A DNA stretch of 64,000 nucleotides from the NCBI GenBank assembly GCA_032622095.1, contig CP136069.1:121452126-121516125 (forward strand), given 5' to 3'. Of the stretch, positions 34,101 through 46,100 are shown in pieces. The notes under the pieces were generated by a model. It was given only the letters and a program-made list of their open reading frames with translations. It made no database searches and was not told where the DNA came from. Made by a program: the position numbers and the translations under genes. The stretch is from Siphonodentalium dalli. Taxonomy: Eukaryota; Mollusca; Scaphopoda; Gadilida; Siphonodentaliidae. Numbering within the stretch: position 1 is the first letter of the stretch; each line of letters begins with the position of its first letter.

Positions 34101-37100
34101 GTGGAGTTAACTCAAAAGACGTGAGACATTCCAGCCATGCTCCAATCAAGTTGTTAAATGATTCCTCACGGTCAGTGAAAGATATGGCATCCTACAGAAA
34201 TGAATGGCTACATGGTGAGATATTAGAGGGGTTCAGTCAGTTTCTTGATTACATATAACTTGTGACATGTTTCTAATGCCAACGAAAGTCACATGACTCA
34301 TATAACCAAGGCAACTACACATGATACACAGTCTGCTGGTTATGGTTTTCTGTGTCCAACCATCATGCAATGTGAAATTTGTAGTGGCGTGGAATTGCCC
34401 ATATACATTCCTACTAGTATGACTTTAGAAACCCAGAGCATATTAAATCTGTATGTTACATATAATACATATTTCATGTATTTATTGGTCTATTTTGATC
34501 CCCAGAATGTGAAAATTTAAGCAAAATATTAATTTTGGACTTGAAGATTGTGAATTGCTTTAATATTGTGCGAGAACTAACTAGAACATTATGTTTTTTA
34601 TATTTTAGAAGTGGGCAGCTGGATAGGGTTCACACTCGGAATATCTGTAACACTAATTTCGTTCATTGTCGCAGTACTTGTTCGAAAAATGGTGCAAAAA
34701 AGAAGGTAAGTGGGAGAGCTTTCCGATGAATGGCAACAAGCCATATTTCCGACTAAATCCTGAAAAGTTACCCATAATTCTGCTGTGGTTAAGGAGTTGA
34801 TTAATTAGGGCATTACTGTAGCTCTTTTTTGATCAGACTCCGACTCTATTCCGATTATAAAAAACTTTGCTTTTCTTTTTAGCGGAAAAAAGAACTTTAT
34901 TGACAGAAAGGTGGGTGTAATGAGTTCATTGTTTCTCACATACCACAATAATCGCCATATTTTGGTTTAACTTGGCCAGAAACTCTGTAGTTCAGAAATT
35001 ACTTCGACTCGTTTCCGATTTCATTGTTCAGATCAGGATCTAACAGCTATTTATGTTCCTGCTCCAACTGGATCAATATATTTTATTTGCTCTCACTCTG
35101 ATTGGCTATTTATATGTGCCAGAATGTGTAGAAATATGTAAAGAAGTTACCATTTTGAAATATAAATTGTAAAATTTGATGTATTTATTCTAGCGAACAG
35201 TCAAAAGTCCTGTAAGGAGAAAATCTATGATATATTTTCAACATAATTATGTCTGTTTGTCCCCTATCAAAATTGGGGGCCAGCTCCAATGGGTTCTAAC
35301 AGGAGGTATTTTATGGGAACATCTACTATACTGGTATTATTTATAAAGTTGCCAGCAAAGTAACGGTGTCGGAGTTGTGAATGGGATCGGGGATGGGGCA
35401 TCAAAAAAATATTTTTGCTGCAAATTTCCACCAATCCTTTATATATATATAAGCAGATATGACTTATATGTAGGCATCTCTGTGGTTCTGGGATCGTTGT
35501 GAGTCGATGTATATAGAGATTATGGTTGTGGTCGGGTCATAAAATTAAATTGTAGATTTAATGGAGTTTTTTTTAGAAGGGGAGGTACGATCATGCAGTT
35601 AGGACTGGATAATGTTGGAGCTGGTTCTAACCCGCGTGGGTGAAAATGGGACTGATTACCAGGTTTGGTCTGATCTGAGGGACATCTGGATGTGCCATTC
35701 CGATCATAACATATAACCGATAAAAATATCAGTATAAAGCAATGGAAATTCTGTATTTATTACAGAGCCAGTGCCTCCACCCATGCATTCTGATATGTTG
35801 TATACACCATAATGTCTAAAGACATTGGAGGATAGATTGTATAGATTGCTTGCAAATTTGTAGGATTTAAATTTATTCCATGTCTAAGTTCCATGGTATT
35901 TTCAAAAATTCTTGGGGAAAAACTGTAAAAAGCCACTCTCGCCTAAGAAAACAGGCACTTAGCTTTAATGGCCTTGCCGATATGGCACCTTGGCAAGCCA
36001 TTCCCCAGAAATTTAATGTCATATCAGGGAAGATTAAGATCTGGATTAATTAGATGGGTTTCTATGTAAAATTTAAAAACAAAAAGAAATCCTTATATAT
36101 ATTAGGTCTAGGGATTGCTTATATACCTTCCATATGCCATGAACTTTGTATACTAATTTTAAGCCTTCTTCTTTGTTTGGGTGGTTTGGATCATCTTAAA
36201 AAATATGGTTTGCAGTCACCATACCAACCTGGGCTCAAAACCCACCGAGTAAATTTATTTTTAACCCAGTTTGAATTGTTGAAAACAACATCTGAAATAT
36301 TTAGTACATCGTTTTGTGCTAAATTAACATTGAAGTAATAAACAAAGTGGAATAAACACCAAAGCAGAGTTATTAACTCTTTCATGACTGGAGCTGCTGG
36401 TGCAGTATTAAAGATCCTGTGCCTGTGCATTCTCTTATATATGCGAGTCTCCCATATGGAGCCTCACATATATAGAGAATGCCCTGGCTTACAAGGTCAA
36501 CGTAAATATTGTTAGGCCAATGTATATGTGAGGCTCCCTATGGGAGACTTGCATATATAACAGAGTGCATTGGCACGTGGTTTTCGCCAAGATTGCAATG
36601 GAAAATTTTACAATTCTGCTCTAACTTTCAGATTTCAAATTCCCATAGGGAATAATCTTGCTCCCAAAATCAGTTACATGATCATGTGTTCTCAGAACTT
36701 TTATATCCAAACTGAAAAGATATGACAACACACAATGTCATGCTCATATATGAATCATATGCAGTGAATTTTGTTGATGCAACCATTGCTCCATGTTTAT
36801 CTGTGCTAGTTTGGCATGAAAAATGGAAAAAATATATAAATATTAATTTCACAATATTGCCAAGTCTATTTAGCTGGGCGTTGTGATTTCTGAAATGGCA
36901 AAATTGTGATGTGGTTGGATTTATATTCTTCCATTCGACATACAGTACTAGAACCTGAACATTCACTTATTCATTTGAATAATTTTTTATCACTTAATTT
37001 GCAGCCAGAGGAAAAACGAGCTGGCAGAACTGAGTATCGATAATCCAAATAAGGACATATTCGTCCGGCTATCAAAGGTCAACCAGCAACCTCCAGGTCC

Positions 37101-40100
37101 ACAATATGTTATTTCTGTGTAAGTATCAATAATTAAAGTCTTTACAGGGATGAAGCTAATTAAAGGGAGGCCTGACAAACATTGATCACTTCCGAACAGT
37201 CTACTAGTATGCCATTAACCCTTTCATGATTGGAGCATCCTGAAATTTTGCAAAAACCCTATGCCAATGTATTCTCTTATATATAGGAGTCTCCCATAGA
37301 GAGCCTTGCATATATAAGAGAATACATTGGCCTAATAATAATTATCTTAACCTTGTAAGCCAGGCATTCTCTTATATATGCGATGCTCCCTATGGGAGAC
37401 TCGCATATACGGTATAACAAAATGCACTGGCACAGGGTCATTAATGCTGAACCAGCACAGCTGCCGTCATTAAATGGTTAATATGAATATGTTAGAAACC
37501 AATGCAAACCAGGACATTTAATTCAATGAGATTGTTATTTGAGATCAAGGGATCTAGACTAAGTTTGCACACTACAGGTCACAAACCAGGAGTCTGCATT
37601 ACTTATCTGGTCTGTCATAACATCACCTGTATTATGTGATATCACCAAACTGGCGCTAATGTATTAAAAACAAACAATACTGAAGTATTAAAGAATAAGA
37701 GACCGATAAGACTAATATTTTTAGAAATATAAAATTGATTCTGGGAATAACCATTGAATAAAACTTTGCTTCCATTTGTCTATGTTGTTAATACAAATCA
37801 TTTTATTATATTAGACATTAGAATAATCTGTAAATTCTAAGTCTATGAATATTATCCGGAAAGCGAAATAATCGGCAAATTTCTATGTAAACAAGGTTCA
37901 TAACTCTGGTAAAAATGGGCAGACCGACCCCAAAATTTAACTTGACTGGTATCTCCATGTCACTATATATAACAAATTTGAAAACAATCGGATAATTACT
38001 ATAACTAAGGCCATACACACTTAATAGTTCGTTTCTCAGGGATCGCCGCGTCCCCCAAAAACCTGCGCCTCCCCCTTATTTATTGGCACCTATAAAATAA
38101 TAAATATATAAATACCGCATGTCCCGAACCGCCCCAGACCGATAACTTCGTCTTGAAACTTTACGCAAACTGCAAATCTATCCGGACTGCAAATCTATCC
38201 GGACTTTACATTCACAAACAAGGGCGGATAATTCTGACGAACTTCCTGTTTAAAATAACAACAAAATGGCGACTTTGGTGAACATTTGTATCGTGGTTAG
38301 AAGGAACTAAATGTTTTCCATAGGCCACAGTGTTAACGTTTGACCACGCCCACGCTAAATTTTCGAGTTCCGAAGTGCACGATGCATGCGTTCGTAAAGA
38401 CCAACCCTTTCGGCATCTGTTCGCACATAGGAGTACCTTTCGAGCCACGCCTTTTTCGAAAACCAGCATATGTTTTCCACACTACCCCACTTTTTGCACA
38501 TAATTTGATAGTCTGACAAAAACCAATACACAGCCTCAATATCCCGCCATTGTTTGGACACGAACGCATTTCAGACTAGGAAACGCCCACGTTTTTACAT
38601 GCTATGGGTATTATATTTCTTGAATTTGTAAAATTATTTGACATATTATACGCCAATCGCGCGCCAGAATTTTTTTAACTCGTATTCGAGATACCCTGTA
38701 AAAACGAAAGGGACGTAATTCTACTTATTTAGTTCCTTCTAACCTTAAGAGATGTGCAAACATGACCCTATGTAATCCCTACTGCCTCTGCGTGAAGCTG
38801 TGTCATATCTATGCTAAATAAAACTGATTTTACACATTTCTTTGTTCTCGTTCCCCAGCAATCATGGTTATTTTAACCCCACTGTATCTGAAGATGGTTC
38901 ATCTACTGGGTAAATTTTTGTGAAAATGTGTCCATGTCGTTGCCAATGATGGGAACGTCCCTTCCTAAATAAAAGAACTAATAGTTGGGAATTGATCAGT
39001 ACCGTCTGCAGTTCAACATAAAAAATTATGGGTGCCTCGGGGTCATGTCATACCGAGATTTGCCATATTTGGGAAAATTCTCAAAATATGTGGAAATTTT
39101 GGTAAAATTTGGTAATTAAACTAACAGAATATGCCTTTAATGGGCATGACGCGCATGTATATAGCGGCACAGACAATACGTGCAAATCATGTTTCAGATG
39201 ATATGCTTAGTTGACCAAAATTGTCCGGGTTTCTGAATAAATAGTTATATTTTTACACCCCACCCCCCTGCACCAGAACAGATAGGAATTTCTACACGGT
39301 CGACAAGTTGGCAGCTGCATGGTTAAAAATACTCGAGACGTCAAGTTTATGCTGATGGTCAGATGTCCACAAATAGATAAAGATATCGATGTGAGGTGAT
39401 TTCTCTCTTAAAGTGGCACACCAGATACAGAATAACGATAAATAAGTGAAAATCTCACAAAGGTTATTAGGTGCAAATATTCTCCACTTCCTGAAAAATG
39501 GCAATAAAATCCAAATTCTGGTGTAATGTAATGTCTAACTATATATGCTTCGCAAATCAGATCACAATTATGTGATTTTTCACCACGTGTGTCCATCATA
39601 GGCCGAAATACGAAAAATTCGATTTTTCTGCTTTAGGTTAGAAGGAACTAAATGTTTTCCATAGGCCACAGTGTTAACGTTTGACCACGCCCACGCTAAA
39701 TTTTCGAGTTCCGAAGTGCACGATGCATGCGTTCGTAAAGACCAACCCTTTCGGCATCTGTTCGCACATAGGAGTACCTTTCGAGCCACGCCTTTTTCGA
39801 AAACCAGCATATGTTTTCCACACTACCCCACTTTTTGCACATAATTTGATAGTCTGACAAAAACCAATACACAGCCTCAATATCCCGCCATTGTTTGGAC
39901 ACGAACGCATTTCAGACTAGGAAACGCCCACGTTTTTACATGCTATGGGTATTATATTTCTTGAATTTGTAAAATTATTTGACATATTATACGCCAATCG
40001 CGCGCCAGAATTTTTTTAACTCGTATTCGAGATACCCTGTAAAAACGAAAGGGACGTAATTCTACTTATTTAGTTCCTTCTAACCTCGTGCAGAATGCGT

Positions 40101-43100
40101 CGGAAGGCAAATGGACAATTATATCAGACAACAGATCAAAAACTGTTCCTCAAATGGCTGATGATTTCATGTCCACGAAAGACATTGACGATGATTTTGA
40201 CCTGGTTGTTTCAAAAACGAAAACGGGGGACTTTGACACAGTTGCAGGAGACATCATGATCATGATCATCATCATGTTTTCTGAAGTCACGCAATTTTTC
40301 GGACGATATTTTCAAATTCGAGTGACCAAAGAAGATGTACCAGAGAATAAATCGGGAGAAGTAGTTGATGTATTCTCGGTGCTGATGACAAGTTGCAAGG
40401 AGGTGGTGTTGCCCAGTAAGACAAATGTGAAAAACAAACGTAACAAATTGTGCAATTCATTAATTGACTGGTTGAAAACAAAGTGGGCTTCCGAAAGGTT
40501 AGCGTTGACAGTGTGGGTCGGCAATGTGTGGCTATTGTATGTAATGCACTCTGGTTTGTGGATCAGCACTATTCCAAACTTCAAGATTTTTATGAAAGTC
40601 TGTGATTAAATTAGAAAATAAACCTTTTATTTCATAAATTATTGTTGTGATTTAATATTATCAATTCATGTGTAGTCCAGTGGAACTCCTTCCAATAAAG
40701 CTTGATCTGGCTGGTGGTCACCCTGAGTTACATCAAATTTCACCGATGTAGTTTCCACATCTTCTGCCATTCTGAGTGAATAACTCAAACTGTTTCCTCT
40801 ATACAACTTTATTACAAATCTAGATTATTAAGGGGATATATGATGGTCAGCTTCCCTGCTTCAGTATATTGCCCATATCCAGTATTATTCCTCATATCCA
40901 GTATTATTCCTTAATATGGGACTCCGATAAATATTATATATATAAATACCTGCCTCACCACAAAATTAATTTCAAAAAAATAATAAATATAAATAACTGC
41001 CTCCCTCATCACTTTGAAAAAAAAAATCCCTGAGAAACAAACTATTAAGTTTATATGGCCTAAAGTTATCGTCTGGAATCAAAAATAATCGGAATATTAG
41101 TTGAGGACAATAACTCCGGTAAAAATGGGCAGAACTGGACCTCACCCATTTTTATACGCCCTTTTTTTTTTAAAAGGTCGTATTATGTTATCAGTCCGTC
41201 CGTCCGTCTGTCCAGCTGTCCGTCCGTCCGTCCGTTAAAACATTTTTGGTTTCCGATTGATAACTCCAGTTTGGATAACTTGATCTGAACCAAAGTTGGT
41301 ATGTGTATTTCCCAGCTAAAGATACAGGCCAAGTTCGAATATGGGTTCCGTCCAATTATTTTTACATGAGTTACTGCCCTTTTTCGACTTAGAATTTGAC
41401 CCTCTGTTAACATTTTTGGTTTCCAACCGATAACTCCAGTTTGGATTATTTGATCTGAATCAAAGTTGGTATGTGTATTTCCCAGTTAAAGATACAGGCC
41501 AAGTTCGAATATGGGTTCCGTCCAATTATTTTTACATGAGTTACGGCCCTTTTTCGACTTAGAATTTGACCGTCTGTTAGGCCAAAACGAAGAATACCTG
41601 TGTTTAGGGTAACCCGCCCGCCCCTACTCAAAACCTGCCGCCAAATTCCATTTTATCGTTTTTCAAAAATTTCCTCCGACTTCATTTTATTTTTTCGTAA
41701 TTAGGCATTCGCGACTACGGAATTAGCTTAAACAAGTAAACCATTTTCGTGCAAATATCGTCAATTCACGAAAAACGGAAGTGCCGCCATTGTTGTTGTA
41801 GTATATTCGTATTCCCTCATCATTGTTCGGCAAACACGCGATAATTGTGCCGGAATATGTATTAACTAGCAAATCGAAAGTAACCGGATATTTTGCCGAT
41901 TGCGCATGGCGATTGAATATGGCGGAAACACTTCCGTGTGCGGATAGATCCTGAGTTTTAGCTATTAAACTTCAAAAATGCGTTCATATGAATCAGAATA
42001 GAAACATCATGGCGCCTGTCAACTATAGCACAGACATGTTGTCGTGCGTGAATCGGTACCACATAGATTCTGAACTGACAGAAAAGGACATAGTAATAAA
42101 ATGTCGGATTAAAAATAATTCTGACACTTTTGAAATCGACCCAAAGCTCAAAATTCCATTATTATAGTTTATCCACCTCTCACCGCATCCACACTGAAAA
42201 TTATAAGCCTGACATAACATGAGTCTGTATGTACCCATGCAGTAGGAGTGGTATGTGCCTGGTAGAACGTAATTTTTTCCTAGTAGAACAATTTCTCATT
42301 AAATATTCATTAGTTCTACAGAAATCCGGACCCGATGAATCAACATCTTCTGTGTCGCAATGATCGGAATGCAACAGTCATAGGGTAATCAATGCACATA
42401 TATTGTTCTTGGTGCTTACTTTGTTTTACAGGTGTTAATGCCACCACCGCTTTACATATTGATTATGTTATGTACGTCACGTTGGCGTTGCCGCATGTAT
42501 GTGCCATTTACAATGGAGGAACTCTTGTTAAATTCACCTTCGGAGTTGAATATTTCGCAAAATTTCTTAGTATTCGAGTCGGTGGATAAACAAAATATCA
42601 TAAGTGTCTTGTGTGGGAAATTGAAAAGTAATATGTCCACTCGTAGGATTTGGCCTGTAATATCCGAGCTTCAGCATGAACATAAACCGTTTAATTTCCA
42701 ACACTAGACACTTATTCTACATGTATATATAATATCATTTAATATCATGCTGTATACATGTCATTGAACTTCTGCAACACCATTAAACTGATTAAAGCTA
42801 CCATGACATTGATTAGTGTGACAATGACAATGCCCAAGTTATATACGAGTGACACTGGCAGACGATTAGAAGGCACGAATACTTAAAATACCATTCCCCG
42901 TGAAAAATAAAATGAAAAAATAAAATAAAATGAAGTACCGCCCGCCCGCCCACCCCTGTTTTTTTCCCTCATGTTACCCTAAACTCAGGTATTCTTCCTT
43001 TTGGCCTTAACATTTTTTGTTTCCAACCGATAACTCCAGTTTTTATTATTTGATCTGAACCAAAGCTGGTATGTGTATTTCCCAGCTAAAACTACAGGCC

Positions 43101-46100
43101 AAAATATAGGTTCTGTCTAATTATTTTTACATGAGTTACGGCCATTTTTCGACTTAGAATTTGACTGCATTTTGGCATTGAAATTAGGGGTATATCAGAT
43201 TTTCTTCAAATGTAAGCTCAAATATGATTTTATTTTGGGGTAGTACAATTCGAAATGGCGTATTTTGCCACGCCCTAGCGATGCTCTTGTTAGTTACATT
43301 AATTACTACTAAAGATATCTAGAAATCATCTGGGGTGGACGCACAGATGCACGGAGGGTATGGACAATGGTGATTTCTATAGTCACACTGCGTAATCAAA
43401 TGGCCTGATCTGCACCTAAAACTCTAATCTGCGTGCAGGAACTGCTGCTCTGCGTGCTAAATATAGATTTTTGTTATTGACGACATCACTATTCAGGTGC
43501 CACGCCATTAAGTATTTGTTTTTATTTTCTTAGTTTGTGCGCGTTAGTTAGAGTGATATTAACTTATTCTTTGTGCAAAAGCGTGTGATTTGGCGATATT
43601 TGGAAGTGTGTGAAATGTGTCACACAAAATGACAACAAACCTGTATTTTCGTCATTTTTCATGCCATGACACTCGCATTTTCGTTAATTTCAAAGAAATT
43701 TACAGCTATTATTATCTAATCAAAATCAATACCTCTTTCTGAATAGTTTGTACATGTGTCAATATTAGTGAAAGTAAGATCTAATTTCATCACTTTCGGC
43801 AATGTTTTTTTCTGACACATGTGTGTGCATATTTGACTACGTCTGATCTGCGATGTTGACAACTCCTTTTCTGACAGTAAAGAAATTGGCATATTAGTGA
43901 CTTTATGTGTGCAAATCAAACTCAGGGTAATTTAATTGTTTCACAATTTCATTCGGAATGCACACTAGTATGGAGATCGGGGTGGGAGGACTTCATAACA
44001 AAGTTTTCGACAGATTATCATTTACAATCATGACTCATGATTGTAAATGATAAACTGTGGAAAACTTTGTTATTCATGACATTGCTTTCCATCTAATAGG
44101 ACCACCATAAACACAGGAAATGGTATATATTTAGTTTAAATATGTATATAAGAGATAACTCATATTTAAGATGAAATCAAGGCTGACGATAAACATGCAT
44201 ACATCATAACTGACTGTGCTTTCTGTCTATTATTTTTAACATTTTGACTCAAAGGGCAATCAGTTGAAAATTCCAATCCTTTAGCGTGCATATATACTTG
44301 ATTCTGCTTTGAATGGATGTTGTCAGAAAGTCGAAGTTGGGGGGTACCAGATGGGGATCATCTAGCCATGTCCCTGGTGAAAGATAAAACTTAAATATAG
44401 ACACTTATCTAAATTGTTTTCAGAGAATCACAGCTGATCGTGATAGACATTTAATGTGTTTTTTCTGCTGGCCATGGATCAGGTTATATTATAGTTAGTA
44501 AACGTTCAGACGACCACGATTCTATATATTTAAGTGGAAGGATTTCCATCGTAGGAAGTAGCACTCTTTGATTTTAGATTCGAAATCATGGCGTATTGGA
44601 TACCTCGATCCACTTGCGACGTAATCGCAGTCGTGTGTACGTAAAAATCGTGACTGGAAAGATCGCAGGGTAGTCAATCACATGCTTTACGAACAACCTA
44701 TCATCATGTACGATGACATAGCAACTGTGTGAACAAACTATCCACAAACTCGTCGGGCCCGATTCCTCCACTTACGATTGTATCGTGGTCGTCTGAACGT
44801 TCACTTAGTTAATTAATTTGAAATTTATAATAGTTTTTTTATTTTTCTATTGCATTGGATATCATATATATTGCATGGGTTTTTTAAAAAGTTCTTGGCC
44901 TTTAAATTGTTATGGAATGAAAGTTCTGAACTATATATAACCAATTAACACATCCATTCTTCCATTTCAGAATAGGCTAACAAAACAATGAGCAATCTTG
45001 GGGGCACTCCCTTTTCCGGATCAGGAATTTCGTTAGAAGCAATTTGAATTGAGGGAAGTTCGTTAGATGTATTAATTTCAAAGGAGGAAGATTTCACCCC
45101 AGTTGAGACATCAAAACCCAATACATAAGTGGACATGACGCCAAAAGGAGGGGCACAATTAAAATGTCCCAATGTGCCTGTGCACAGTGGTGGTCATATT
45201 AATTGCATAGCAATAAAAAATATCACGATTGTAAATGGTATACATGTGTACTATAGAAAACTTTGATATGAAAACATCCCACCAGTGTGCATGCATCCGA
45301 GTGAAATTGTACAACAAATTACCCTGTGCTCGGTTTGCACACGTAAAGTCGTGAAGATGTCAAATTCCTTACTATCAGACAAGGAGTTGTCAACATCGCA
45401 GATCATACGTAGTCAAATTTACACACACAGCTGTCGGAGACAATATCGCGATAAAGTGATGAAATTCTATTTATTATTTATTGATATCGACAAATGATGT
45501 TCACAAACAATTCAAAAATAGGTATTCGTTGTTGAATAGATGGTATTAGCTGTAGATTTCTTCGACATTAACGAAAATGCGAGTGTCATGGCATGAAAAA
45601 TGACGAAAAAACAGGCATGTTGTCATTTTGTGTGACACATTTCATGCACTTCCAGATATCGTCCAACCACAAGCTATTGCACACACGATACGTTAATACC
45701 ACTCTAACTAATGTGCATAAATTAAGAAAATAAAAGCAAACATTTAATGGCGTGGCACTTGAAAAGTGACGTTATCAACAACAAAAATCTATATTTAGCA
45801 CGCAGAGCAGCAGTTCCAGCATGCAGATTAGAGTTTTAGGTACAGATCAGGCCATTTGATTATGTGGTGTGATAGTCCCCCGATAGTTTTTTTCCAGAGG
45901 GACAAAAACAAAAATTAATTCTTGAGTTTTTGATACACAATTGTGATTTTGTAGCTCAGAGTTTTTATAAAACGTAAATGGCAGAGCGACACCACCTTAT
46001 AGGGTCGACATTGGATCTTTCCACAACTGTTAACCAAATGATTATTAGTAGATATTTTCTACCAATAAGCGACTGAGCTCCTCCCGCTAGTGAATATGCT

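Larger units (their letters stand above)
38010..41060. mobile_element. DNA transposon with GGCC ends and TAA duplication (PIF/Harbinger-like)
   Basis: Terminal inverted repeats of about 35 bp. The left starts GGCCATACACACTTAATAG; the right, reverse-complemented, starts GGCCATATAAACTTAATAG; both continue GTTTCTCAGGGAT. TAA flanks both sides (38007-38009 and 41061-41063). Removing the element plus one TAA gives ATAACTAAAGTTATC, which matches an uninterrupted unit near 47800. A 3-bp TWA target and GG/GC ends suit PIF/Harbinger, but no DDE transposase is visible. It carries one open frame interrupted by a composite MITE insertion. It lies in intron 5 of gene 2. Confidence 0.8.
43384..45871. mobile_element. 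2.5-kb element with about 690-bp inverted arms
   Basis: Left arm 43384-44085 and right arm about 45190-45871 are diverged inverted copies. Ends read CACACTGCGTAATCAAATGG and, reverse-complemented, CACACCACATAATCAAATGG. ATAGT flanks both sides. Each arm contains an outward-pointing frame for a related peptide (see the arm entries). Between them lies another MITE at 44497-44804. The superfamily is not clear. Confidence 0.72.

Noticed and set aside
38212-39910. Duplicate minus-strand frames of 78-85 codons (MRSCPNNGG.. and MLVFEKGV..)
   Set aside because: They lie inside the 450-bp MITE in two overlapping registers, with no start context, motif or splice support.
41195-41236. Possible CRISPR-like array from CCGT repeats
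   Set aside because: A simple tetranucleotide microsatellite without spacers, in a eukaryotic genome.
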